From Lacticaseibacillus jixianensis (lineage in GTDB: Bacteria > Bacillota > Bacilli > Lactobacillales > Lactobacillaceae): DNA of 64,000 nt. The stretch covers positions 1-64,000 of the forward strand of contig NZ_RHOJ01000001.1 of assembly GCF_003946485.1 (NCBI RefSeq). The letters run 5' to 3'. Shown one piece after another: positions 55,495 to 63,470 of this stretch. Numbering within the stretch: position 1 is the first letter of the stretch; every line of letters starts with the position of its first letter. Position numbers and translations under genes: made by a program. The notes beneath the pieces were generated by a model that was not told the DNA's origin, searched no databases, and saw nothing but the letters and a program-made list of their open reading frames with translations.

Positions 55495-55525
55495 CTAATG
55501 CGATTCATAATAAATATGGTAAAAG

Positions 55526-55557
55526 TTCACAAATTCTTCACACCTTATAGCTATGAT
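55526..55557 (+). promoter_or_regulatory. Promoter of the small RNA with PhoP-like direct repeat
   Basis: TTCACA (55526-55531), 5 nt, TTCACA (55537-55542), then -10 TATGAT (55552-55557). There is no proper -35. Direct repeats of TTNACA with an 11-bp period ending near -22 are the layout of promoters activated by PhoP/OmpR-type regulators in Firmicutes. Confidence 0.5.
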
Positions 55558-55563
55558 AAGAAC

Positions 55564-55689
55564 ATAGAAATGGCGCAAGCCTTTCTACCCCAACCCAATT
55601 TTCATTTTTACTCCTCCAAGTAAAAATCGCTGGACGGTCCCCCAACCGTCTAGCCAACTCCTCAGGCCGCTTACCCAGCGGCCATTTTT
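55564..55689 (+). ncRNA. Small RNA candidate with C-rich loops
   Basis: Four consecutive hairpins without a reading frame: H1 55566-55586 (GCAA tetraloop), a single-stranded CCCCAACCC stretch, H2 55604-55627 (ATTTTTACT/AGTAAAAAT, loop CCTCCA), H3 55630-55653 (CTGGACGGT/ACCGTCTAG, loop CCCCCA), H4 55665-55683 (GGCCGC/GCGGCC, loop TTACCCA) followed by ATTTTT as terminator. C-rich loops that can pair with GGAGG are typical of Gram-positive regulatory RNAs. No homology known to me. Confidence 0.6.
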
Positions 55690-55876
55690 GTGGCCAGCAA
55701 TGCGGGGGGGAGGTCTTATACTAAGACGAGTGGCATAAAGAGTGCAGGCGCCCCTAGCCGCTGTTGCTGTTAAGCGGCCGGGTGCGGCGCTTTCGCTGCA
55801 GGACGCAATTATCCTCGCTGCCGCTAAAATCTTCTTTACAGCGGCGCCGGGTATGCTACAATTAGTCTTGTGTTTT

Positions 55877-55949
55877 GGGTCCGTAGCTCAGCTGGGAGAG
55901 CGCTGCCTTCGCATGGCAGAGGTCGAGAGTTCGAATCTCTTCGGATCCA
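55877..55949 (+). tRNA. tRNA-Ala (anticodon CGC)
   Basis: 73 nt without encoded CCA. Acceptor GGGTCCG/CGGATCC, D arm with GCTC/GAGC, anticodon stem CTGCC/GGCAG with loop TTCGCAT, T arm with TTCGAAT. The anticodon CGC reads only GCG. A promoter TTTACA-16 nt-TACAAT ends at 55861. A hairpin terminator follows at 55963-56008. Confidence 0.95.
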
Positions 55950-55962
55950 TAAGCGCTAAAAT

Positions 55963-56008
55963 ACCGGTATTCACAAGGCGCGTATAAGGCCTTGAGAATA
56001 CCGGTTTT
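55963..56008 (+). terminator. Terminator after tRNA-Ala(CGC)
   Basis: ACCGGTATTC pairs with GAATACCGGT; CAAGGC/GCCTTG continue the stem; TTTTATAG follows. Nearly the same sequence follows the second tRNA. Confidence 0.8.
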
Positions 56009-56208
56009 ATAGTATTTCTGACGTTTTTCGGTTGCTTGGCTGTCTATCCGGTTATCTCAAAGGATGACCAAAAATGAATGCCGCGGCCGCGGCTGGCTGC
56101 ACTCTTCAGGGCTGGCGCTGATCGCCAGCGGTGCCCGCGCTAGTCTTGAAAATTGTGGTAGAAGAGACTTGTCAGCGTTCTCATAATTCGGTAAGCTAGT
56201 AATCAAAA

Positions 56209-56281
56209 GGGTCCTTAGCTCAGTTGGGAGAGCGCCTGCATGGCATGCAGGAGGTCGCGTGTTCAAGTCACGTAGGATCCA
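56209..56281 (+). tRNA. tRNA-Ala (anticodon GGC)
   Basis: 73 nt without encoded CCA. Acceptor GGGTCCT/AGGATCC, anticodon stem CCTGC/GCAGG with loop ATGGCAT, T loop TTCAAGT. Anticodon GGC reads GCC and GCT. Promoter TTGTCA (56169-56174), 17 nt, TAAGCT (56192-56197). Terminator at 56295-56340 resembles that of the first tRNA. Confidence 0.95.
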
Positions 56282-56294
56282 GGAACACAAAAAT

Positions 56295-56340
56295 ACCGGG
56301 ATTCACAAGGCGCTTGCAAGACCCTGAGAATGCCGGTTTT
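56295..56340 (+). terminator. Terminator after tRNA-Ala(GGC)
   Basis: ACCGGGATTC pairs with GAATGCCGGT (one mismatch), then TTTTATAG, a diverged copy of 55963-56008. A second hairpin with TTTTT (GGCGGCACCT/AGGTACCGCC) lies at 56441-56470. Confidence 0.75.
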
Positions 56341-56503
56341 ATAGTGCTTCTGGCTGATTGCTGGCCGCCGTACGTTGGCTGGAAATATCACCAAAGGATC
56401 ACCACAGAAATGAAATAAAAATCAGCCGGCGGGCGGGGTTGGCGGCACCTTCATGAGGTACCGCCTTTTTCATACGACGGCCCCGCGGCCGGCTCGAGTG
56501 CTG

Positions 56504-56674
56504 TTATTTCTTGATAAAGGTGAGGTACGCCCAGTAAAGACCCGCCACGATCGCGAGGAACAGCGCAACCTTGACGATCAGGCCGACGATGCCGGCAACC
56601 AGTGGGAGCAGGATCAAACCCAAGATGATGATGACGGCGATGATACCAATTTGTTTCCATTGAGCAGTTTGCAT
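56504..56674 (-). CDS. Small membrane protein
   Basis: 56 residues, too short for most gene callers. After QTAQWKQ comes a long hydrophobic stretch that can form two helices (IIAVIIILGLILLPLVAGIV and VALFLAIVAGLYWAYL), and a KK end. Start at 56674 behind GGAGGG, ideal distance. No family recognised; small hydrophobic proteins of this kind often bind or modulate membrane complexes. Confidence 0.75.
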   Translation of the reverse strand: MQTAQWKQIGIIAVIIILGLILLPLVAGIVGLIVKVALFLAIVAGLYWAYLTFIKK

Positions 56675-56857
56675 AATATCCCTCCACGTGATGATAGCTT
56701 AATTATAGCAAAGCCCCGCGGAAAAAATCGGGCGAGCAGATAAAATCAGCCTTAGGACGGAGCTTTCTTAGGTGTTTTCAAGGCAATAAGACGTCCACAA
56801 TTAAATAAGGAACCACACAACATCTAGTATTTCTGGACTAATTGGACGGATTTAATT

Positions 56858-56867
56858 CTATATATAG
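56858..56867 (+). promoter_or_regulatory. NrdR-box-like palindrome before nrdD
   Basis: CTATATATAG, flanked by TT and TG, resembles the core of NrdR boxes (ACACTATATATTGT-like). The usual second box is not evident nearby, so this remains a candidate. Confidence 0.35.
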
Positions 56868-56942
56868 TGCCAGCAGCCCCCAAACGTGATAGACTAGTTT
56901 TATCAAGTTCTAAAATGAACAATCATTTGGAGGTAGGGCATC

Positions 56943-59129
56943 ATGATCGATTTGAAAGTGCATATCAACGTTAAAAAGCGGGATGGCCGCATCGTCGATT
57001 TTGACCAAAGCAAAATCACGGCGGCGATCACAAAGGCGGCGACGGCGGTGAGTGGGGAACTCGCGCCGACAGATTACACGCTGATTGAATCGATCTCTGA
57101 TGCCGCGGTTGCCACGATCACCGAGCGGTTCAGCAAGGATGTCCGCATCCCTGAGGTGCAAAGTATCGTCGAGCAGGCGCTGCTTGACGCCCACCAGTAC
57201 GACTGGGGCGAGGCCTACACCAAGTATCGGGTGCAGCGCGATATCGAGCGCTCCAAGAAGGCCGACGTCAACTACAACGTTCAGCAGCTGATGGATCGTG
57301 ATTCAAGCGTGGTGCACGAAAATGCCAATAAGGACTCGCGCGTGTTTTCCACTCAGCGCGACCTGACTGCCGGCGCCGTGGCCAAGGCCATCGGGCTGAA
57401 GATGCTGCCGCCGGCGGTTGCTAACGCCCACCTGCGCGGCGATATCCACTGGCACGATCTTGACTACACCCCTTACATGGCCGAGACCAACTGCTGCCTG
57501 ATCGACTTCAAGGAAATGCTGAACCACGGGTTCTGCATCGGTAACGCCGAGGTGGAGCCAGCCCACAGCATCCAAGTGGCGGTCACTCAGATGACGCAGA
57601 TCATCGCTAACGTGGCCTCTAGTCAGTACGGCGGCTGCTCGTCTGACCGCACCGACGAGGTCCTCGCGCCGTTCGCCGAGAAGAACTACCAAAAGCACCT
57701 GCAGGAAGCGAAGGAGCTGCCGATCGATGCAGCGACGGCCGAAGCCTACGCCAAGCGCCGTACCAAAAAGGATATTTACGACGCCCTCCAGACGCTGGAG
57801 TACCAAGTCAACACGTTGTACTCGACGCAGGGGCAAACGCCTTTTGTGACGGTCGGCTTTGGCCTGGGCACGAATTGGCTGGAACGCGAGATTCAAAAGG
57901 ACATCCTCAAGATCCGCATCGCCGGCCTGGGCAAGGAGAAGCGCACTGCGATTTTTCCTAAGCTCGTCTTCACGATCAAAAAGGGTCTGAACCTGCACCA
58001 GGGTGATCCGAACTACGACATTAAGCAACTGGCGATCGAGTGCGCGACCAAGCGGATGTACCCGGACATCCTGTCCTACGACATGATCAAGAAGCTGACC
58101 GGTTCCTTCAAGGCGCCGATGGGCTGCCGGTCATTTTTGCAGGGCTGGAAGGATCCAGACACCGGTGAGGAAGTCAACGCCGGCCGCATGAACCTTGGGG
58201 TCATTACCGTTAACCTGCCGCGCATCGCAATGGAAAGCAAAGGCGACAAGGACAAGTTCTGGAAGATCCTTGAACAGCGCCTCGATATTTGCAAACAGGG
58301 GCTGGTATACAAGGTCGAACGCGCCAAGCAGGCCACGCCGGAATCCGCGCCGATCCTGTACAAGTACGGCGCGTTCGGCAAGCGGCTGAACGATGACCAA
58401 AGCGTGGACGAACTGTTTAAGAACTCGCGCGCTACGGTTTCGCTGGGTTACATCGGTCTGTACGAAGTTGGCACCGTCTTTTACGGCTCGGCCTGGGAGA
58501 AGAATCCGGACGCTAAGGCCTTTTCGATTGACGTGGTCAAGGACCTGTACGAGCACTGCCAGCAGTGGGAGAAGGAGTACGGTTACCACTTCTCTGTTTA
58601 CGGCACGCCATCTGAAAGCCTGACCGACACCTTCTGCCGGCTAGACAAGAAGCGCTTCGGCGTGGTCAAGGACATCACTGACAAGGATTACTACACGAAC
58701 TCCTTTCACTACGACGTCCGCAAGGCCCCGACCCCGTTTGAGAAGCTCGACTTCGAAAAGGACTACCCGAAGTACTGCTCGGGCGGCTTCATTCACTACT
58801 GCGAGTATCCAAATCTGAAGCAGAACCCCAAGGCTTTGGAAGCCGTCTGGGATTATGCCTACGACAAAATTGGGTACCTTGGCACCAACACCCCGATCGA
58901 TCAGTGTTTCGAGTGCGGCTTCAAAGGTGAGTTCAAGGCCACGGAGAAGGGCTACCAGTGCCCGCAGTGCGGCAACCACAATCCGGACACATGCGACGTG
59001 GTGAAGCGGCTGTGCGGCTACCTTGGCAATCCGAACAAGCGGCCGATGGTGCACGGCCGCCAGGAAGAGATCATTCACCGCAAGAAACACATGGTGATCG
59101 GCAATGACGACTTAGCCGGTCAGGCATAA
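56943..59129 (+). CDS. nrdD: Anaerobic ribonucleoside-triphosphate reductase
   Basis: 728 residues, class III enzyme. An N-terminal ATP-cone (KKRDGRIVDFDQSKI, residues 6-95) senses dATP/ATP; the catalytic barrel follows (NAHLRGDIHWHDLDYTPY, SSQYGGCSS); the C-terminal zinc site is CFECGF...CPQCGNHN and the glycyl-radical loop RLCGYLGNPNKRP (Gly near 703). Makes dNTPs without oxygen. Start at 56943 behind TGGAGG. Its activase gene nrdG, usually next, does not follow. Terminator at 59141-59171. Confidence 0.96.
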   Translation: MIDLKVHINVKKRDGRIVDFDQSKITAAITKAATAVSGELAPTDYTLIESISDAAVATITERFSKDVRIPEVQSIVEQALLDAHQYDWGEAYTKYRVQRDIERSKKADVNYNVQQLMDRDSSVVHENANKDSRVFSTQRDLTAGAVAKAIGLKMLPPAVANAHLRGDIHWHDLDYTPYMAETNCCLIDFKEMLNHGFCIGNAEVEPAHSIQVAVTQMTQIIANVASSQYGGCSSDRTDEVLAPFAEKNYQKHLQEAKELPIDAATAEAYAKRRTKKDIYDALQTLEYQVNTLYSTQGQTPFVTVGFGLGTNWLEREIQKDILKIRIAGLGKEKRTAIFPKLVFTIKKGLNLHQGDPNYDIKQLAIECATKRMYPDILSYDMIKKLTGSFKAPMGCRSFLQGWKDPDTGEEVNAGRMNLGVITVNLPRIAMESKGDKDKFWKILEQRLDICKQGLVYKVERAKQATPESAPILYKYGAFGKRLNDDQSVDELFKNSRATVSLGYIGLYEVGTVFYGSAWEKNPDAKAFSIDVVKDLYEHCQQWEKEYGYHFSVYGTPSESLTDTFCRLDKKRFGVVKDITDKDYYTNSFHYDVRKAPTPFEKLDFEKDYPKYCSGGFIHYCEYPNLKQNPKALEAVWDYAYDKIGYLGTNTPIDQCFECGFKGEFKATEKGYQCPQCGNHNPDTCDVVKRLCGYLGNPNKRPMVHGRQEEIIHRKKHMVIGNDDLAGQA

Positions 59130-59140
59130 GCTTGCACGTC

Positions 59141-59171
59141 AAAGTCCCATCCGCATCCTGGATGGGGCTTT
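59141..59171 (+). terminator. Terminator of nrdD
   Basis: AAAGTCCCATCC pairs with GGATGGGGCTTT, followed by T-rich sequence. Confidence 0.85.
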
Positions 59172-59262
59172 GTGTGTCTGGGCAGGGATTCGGCCCGACC
59201 GCTGGATTCAAGGGGCACCGCGAAAAAGTGCCGTCAGCCTATCGATTACCAAAAGTAAGTCG

Positions 59263-59270
59263 TGTATAAT
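59263..59270 (+). promoter_or_regulatory. Extended -10 promoter of the amino-acid transporter
   Basis: TGTATAAT, a perfect -10 TATAAT with extended TG, 36 nt before the start codon of the binding protein; no good -35. Confidence 0.65.
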
Positions 59271-59305
59271 GGGGGGTGCTGATTTTCAGAAACGGAGGAA
59301 TTCTC

Positions 59306-60100
59306 ATGAAAAAATGGTTGATCGGTTTGGCAAGTGTGCTCATGGTCGGCGTGTTGGCCGCCTGCGGTAATAGTCAGACCAGCAGTAGCAAATCCAGCGA
59401 TAGCGTCAAGCTGGTGACGCCGAAGACCCTGACCATCGGGCTGGAAGGCACATACCAGCCGTACAGTTACCACGAAAACGGCAAGCTGACCGGGTTTGAA
59501 GTGGAACTGGGCAAGAAAATTGCCGCCGAGCTCAACTTGAAGCCGAAGTTTGTCGAGACCAAGTGGGACTCGTTGATCGCGGGCCTGGATGTTGACAAGT
59601 ACGATATCATTTTGAACAACGTTGCCAAGACCCCGGAGCGTGCGGCCAAGTACCGCTTCACCGCGCCGTACACCTCAGGTAAGTCGCAGCTGGCGGTCAA
59701 GAAGGACAACACGACCATCAAGTCGCTCAAGGACATCAAGGGCAAGAAGATGGCCCAAAGTGTCACCTCGAACAACGCGGCGAACGTCAAGAAGCTTGGT
59801 GGGGTCATCGTCCCGGTCGACGGCTTCGCCCAGTCCGTCACGCTGATCGAGCAAGGTCGCGCGGATGGCACGGTCAACGAATCTGCCTCGTTTTATTCCT
59901 ACCTCAAGCAGCAGCCCAACGCTGATATCAAGCTGATCAGCGTCGGCAATACGATCAAGGCCAACCCGGCCCGCGGTCTGCTCCGCAAGGACGAAGCACC
60001 GCTGCAAAAGAAGGTCACCAAGGCGATCGAGAAGTTGCGCCAAAATGGCCAGCTTGGTAAGCTAGCCAAGAAGTACTTTGGCAGCGACATCACTAAATAA
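59306..60100 (+). CDS. Amino-acid ABC transporter binding lipoprotein
   Basis: 264 residues. Signal sequence with lipobox LAAC (Cys at about 20), then a Ser/Thr/Lys linker and a family 3 solute-binding domain (TIGLEGTYQPYSYHENGKLTGFE; DVDKYDIILNNVAKTPERA). Binds a polar amino acid or cystine outside the membrane; the exact ligand cannot be told. Start at 59306 behind GGAGG. Next gene is its permease. Confidence 0.9.
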   Translation: MKKWLIGLASVLMVGVLAACGNSQTSSSKSSDSVKLVTPKTLTIGLEGTYQPYSYHENGKLTGFEVELGKKIAAELNLKPKFVETKWDSLIAGLDVDKYDIILNNVAKTPERAAKYRFTAPYTSGKSQLAVKKDNTTIKSLKDIKGKKMAQSVTSNNAANVKKLGGVIVPVDGFAQSVTLIEQGRADGTVNESASFYSYLKQQPNADIKLISVGNTIKANPARGLLRKDEAPLQKKVTKAIEKLRQNGQLGKLAKKYFGSDITK

Positions 60101-60130
60101 CCGCACTGCGGCAAGTAAAGGAGGAATTCG

Positions 60131-60835
60131 ATGAGTGCCTGGCAAATCGTCATGAAGTCATTACCAGAACTACTGGTTGCGATGCTCAAATACACCATTC
60201 CCATTACGCTGATTTCGTTTGCGTTGGGGCTGATTTTGGCGGTGCTGGTGGCACTCGTTCGAATCTCCCCCTCGCACCAGCCAGTGATGCGGGGACTGAA
60301 GGGTCTGACCTGGTTCTACGTCTGGATCTTCCGGGGCACCCCGTTGCTGGTCCAACTGTTCCTGATCTTCTTTGGCCTGCCGTATCTGAAAATGAACGGC
60401 CACGCCATCATTGAGCTGAATGCATGGACCGCCGGCATCCTGACCTTTTCGCTGAATACCGGGGCGTACGCTTCCGAAACGATCCGCGCAGCGATCCTAT
60501 CCGTGCCGCAGACCCAGTGGGACGCGGCCAAGGCCTTGGGAATGAAAAAATCCCTGATCCTGCGCCTGGTGATCTTCCCCCAGGCGCTGCGCATTGCGCT
60601 GCCGCCGCTTTCCAACAGCTTCATCAGCTTGATCAAGGACACGAGCTTGGCCAGCGGCATCACGATCATCGAGATGTTCCAGGTCAGCCAGCAGTTTGCG
60701 GCGCTTTATTACAACCCGCTGGTGTCATACAGCCTCGTCGCGTTCCTCTATCTGATGCTGACGACGGTCTTGACCGGCGTGCAGAGCTGGCTGGAAAAAC
60801 GCACCAGTCGGTACCTGATCAGTGAAGGGCAATAA
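60131..60835 (+). CDS. Amino-acid ABC transporter permease
   Basis: 234 residues, His/Glu/Gln/Arg-opine type. Five or six membrane helices; WIFRGTPLLVQLF near 60 and the EAA loop AAKALGMKKSLILRLVIFPQA (about 140) that contacts the ATPase; LIKDTSLASGI follows. Start at 60131 behind AAAGGAGG. No ATPase gene is downstream; the operon ends in a terminator 15 nt later. Confidence 0.9.
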   Translation: MSAWQIVMKSLPELLVAMLKYTIPITLISFALGLILAVLVALVRISPSHQPVMRGLKGLTWFYVWIFRGTPLLVQLFLIFFGLPYLKMNGHAIIELNAWTAGILTFSLNTGAYASETIRAAILSVPQTQWDAAKALGMKKSLILRLVIFPQALRIALPPLSNSFISLIKDTSLASGITIIEMFQVSQQFAALYYNPLVSYSLVAFLYLMLTTVLTGVQSWLEKRTSRYLISEGQ

Positions 60836-60849
60836 GTGATGGCAATCAA

Positions 60850-60889
60850 AATGGCTCAGAGCGTCGCGCGACGCTCTGAGCCATTTTTT
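60850..60889 (+). terminator. Strong bidirectional terminator
   Basis: A perfect 17-bp stem (AATGGCTCAGAGCGTCG and its inverse) around 2 nt, then TTTTTT on the plus strand and A's in front for the minus strand. Confidence 0.95.
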
Positions 60890-60892
60890 GCC

Positions 60893-62158
60893 TTAATTCT
60901 GATCTGCTTCCGGCACCTGATTTTCCGGCCGGACCAGCAGGTGCTGGCGGCTGATGACGGTGGTGACGGTCAGGGTCAATAGCAGCAGGCCGCTGCCGGC
61001 GATGCCAAACAGCAAAGGCGCCGCGAAGTGATCAAACAGGGCTCCGAACACCAGCGTGCCGATCGGCGCAAGTAGCGTTGAAATCGTGAGGTCGAGAGAA
61101 AAGACGCGGCCTTGCAGATTCTGGGGAATGATCCGCTGCTTAAAGGTGTTTGCGGGAGTGTTGATCAGTACCATCAGGACTCCGTTGAGCATGCTTTGCA
61201 GCCAGAAAAAGGCGGTGCTGAGCCAGCCGGGCCAGGAGAACAGGGCCGGCACACCAGTGGTCGTGAACATGGCGCCCAGCAGGAACAAGTTGAAGTAGGA
61301 AAAACGGATGGGATGGGTGCGGATGGTGATGGCCGCCAGCAAAATGCCGCCGCTGAACATGCCAATGGCAAAGCCGGAATCGACCAGCCCGTATTGCTGG
61401 TTGGAAAGCTTCAGCGTCTGAATGAGCAGATACGACAGACCAACGTTCATGGCCGCAAACAGGAAGTTGACCGCGGCTGAGGAAATCATGACGGTCAGAA
61501 TCAGCTTCTGGTTTTTGACGTAGGCGAACCCGGTCTTGAAGTTGTTCAGGACGGACTCGCGCGGCTGCGGCGTGGCGGGTTGGGCGAACGAGCGGAATTT
61601 CAGCAGCAGGATCGCGACCAGCGCGGTCAGCTCGAACAGTACCTCGATGTAGGCGAAGGTGTCGATGGCCACCAGCGTGTAGAGCCAGGCGCCGATCAGC
61701 GGCGCCAGGAACGCAGCCAGGCTGGTGATGGACTGATTCAGCGAGTTGACCCGCTGCAGCTCGCTGCCCTCAAATAACTGCACCAAGCTGGCGGTCAGCG
61801 TGGTGCTGAGAAAATTGTCGGTGACCTGCAGCACGATGATCAATGCAATCAGTTCCGCGTAGTACTGCGCGGGCCAGAGCTTAAAGACGACCCCAAAAGC
61901 CACCAGCGCAGCACTGGTGACCACCTGCGCACTCAGCATGATGCGCCGGTGATTCATGGTGTCCACGACATAGCCGACAAACGGCGTCAGAAGCAGTGAC
62001 ACCACCGGCCCGGTGACCAGCGTGACGCCCATGCTAAGGGCGGAGCCGGTGCGGTGCAGAATGTACAGGCCAATGGCAAAAGACAGCATGCTTGACCCGA
62101 ACGTGCCGGCGAATTTTAAGATGAGCATTTTGATGGTCTGCGGCGTAAGGTTTTTCAA
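60893..62158 (-). CDS. MFS transporter, paralogue 2
   Basis: 421 residues, 12 membrane helices (MFS_3/macrolide-efflux-like group). Matches its upstream neighbour nearly throughout (LKFAGTFGSSMLSFAIGLYI; TPFVGYVVDTMNHRRIM; LQVTDNFLSTTLTASLVQLF). Start is TTG at 62158 behind AGGAG, which aligns with ATG of the paralogue; an in-frame TTG two codons earlier is less well placed. Tandem duplicate, 19 nt apart. Confidence 0.85.
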   Translation of the reverse strand: MKNLTPQTIKMLILKFAGTFGSSMLSFAIGLYILHRTGSALSMGVTLVTGPVVSLLLTPFVGYVVDTMNHRRIMLSAQVVTSAALVAFGVVFKLWPAQYYAELIALIIVLQVTDNFLSTTLTASLVQLFEGSELQRVNSLNQSITSLAAFLAPLIGAWLYTLVAIDTFAYIEVLFELTALVAILLLKFRSFAQPATPQPRESVLNNFKTGFAYVKNQKLILTVMISSAAVNFLFAAMNVGLSYLLIQTLKLSNQQYGLVDSGFAIGMFSGGILLAAITIRTHPIRFSYFNLFLLGAMFTTTGVPALFSWPGWLSTAFFWLQSMLNGVLMVLINTPANTFKQRIIPQNLQGRVFSLDLTISTLLAPIGTLVFGALFDHFAAPLLFGIAGSGLLLLTLTVTTVISRQHLLVRPENQVPEADQN

Positions 62159-62177
62159 GAGCAACTCCTAGTGAGGT

Positions 62178-63458
62178 TTAGTTGGCTGAGGCGGCGACTG
62201 CTGGCAGCTGGTTTTCCGGCTTGTCGTAAAGCCGGTGGTGCTTGATCAGGCCGGTGACAATCAGCGTGAAGATGATCAGGACGATGCCAGTGACGCCAAA
62301 CAGCAACGGGGCGGCGAGGTGATCAAACAGCACCCCAAACATTAACGTGCCCAGCGGCGCCAGCATCTGCGAAATTGTGCCGTCGAGCGAGAACACGCGG
62401 CCCTGCAGGTGATGCGGGATCACTTGCTGCATGAAGGTGTTGATCGGCGTGTTGATCAGCACAATCAAGACCCCGTTGACGATGTTTTGAATCCAGAAGT
62501 AGCCGGTGCTTAGTAGCCCCGTCCACCGTAGCACGGCTGGCAGGCCGGTGAAGGTGAAGAGAATCGCCAGCAGGATGATGTTAAAGAACGAGAACTTGAT
62601 CGGATGGCTGCGCATTTTCAGCATCGACAGGAGGATGCCGCCGCCAAACATGCCGATGGCAAAGCCGGAGTCGACGAAGCCATACTGGTTATTGGTCATT
62701 TTCATGGTTTGGATCAGCAGGTACGGCAGGCCGACGTTCACGGCGGCGAAGAGGAAGTTCAGAAAGGCCGAGGACACGGTCAGGATGAAGATCAGCTGCT
62801 GATTTTTCAGGTAGGCAAAGCCGGTTTTGAAATTCTGCCAGACGGATTCTTGCGCCTCCGCCGCCTCGGCTGGCGTTTGGGCCGCGAAGGGCTGAAACTT
62901 CAGCAGGAAAATGGCGACCAGCGCAGTCAGCTCGAACAGCACTTCAATAAAGGCAAAGGTGTCGATCGACACCAGCGTGTACAGCATGGCCCCCATCAGC
63001 GGTGCCAGAAACATCGCGAGGCTGGCAATGGACTGATTCAGGGAGTTCACCCGCTGCAGCTCATTAGGCGCAAACAGTTGGACCAGGCTGGCCGTCAGCG
63101 TTGTGCTAAGAAAATTGTCGGTGACTTGCAGCGCGATGATGAGTGCGATCATTTCCGGGTAATACTGCGCCGGCCAGAGCCGAAAACCGAAGCCGAACAG
63201 CACCAGCGCAATACTGGTGGTGACCTGCGCTGTGATCATGATCCGGCGGTGGTTCATCGTGTCGACCACGTAGCCAACAAAGGGGGTCAGGATCAAAGAG
63301 ACGATGGGGCCGGTGATCATGGTGACCCCCATGCTGAGCGCGGAGCCGGTGCGGTGCAAGATGTACAGGCCGATGGCAAACGAGAGCATACTTGACCCGA
63401 AGGTGCCGGCGAATTTCAGCACCAGCATCTTGATGGTTTGGGGCGTGAGATTTTTCAT
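62178..63458 (-). CDS. MFS transporter, paralogue 1
   Basis: 426 residues, 12 helices, same family. FVGYVVDTMNHRRIM (loop 2-3) and the central loop with PFAAQTPAEAAEAQES differ slightly from the paralogue's. Exporter of unknown drug or metabolite. Follows a LiaF-like gene by 12 nt with GAGAGG as ribosome binding site, so it belongs to that operon. An envelope-stress-induced pump is a reasonable guess, not shown by the sequence. Confidence 0.87.
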   Translation of the reverse strand: MKNLTPQTIKMLVLKFAGTFGSSMLSFAIGLYILHRTGSALSMGVTMITGPIVSLILTPFVGYVVDTMNHRRIMITAQVTTSIALVLFGFGFRLWPAQYYPEMIALIIALQVTDNFLSTTLTASLVQLFAPNELQRVNSLNQSIASLAMFLAPLMGAMLYTLVSIDTFAFIEVLFELTALVAIFLLKFQPFAAQTPAEAAEAQESVWQNFKTGFAYLKNQQLIFILTVSSAFLNFLFAAVNVGLPYLLIQTMKMTNNQYGFVDSGFAIGMFGGGILLSMLKMRSHPIKFSFFNIILLAILFTFTGLPAVLRWTGLLSTGYFWIQNIVNGVLIVLINTPINTFMQQVIPHHLQGRVFSLDGTISQMLAPLGTLMFGVLFDHLAAPLLFGVTGIVLIIFTLIVTGLIKHHRLYDKPENQLPAVAASAN

Positions 63459-63470
63459 GGCGGGCGCCTC

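Noticed and set aside
55963-56340. Phage attachment site at the tRNA 3' ends
   Set aside because: Repeats after the tRNAs are part of a duplicated cassette including terminators; no integrase or phage gene is nearby.
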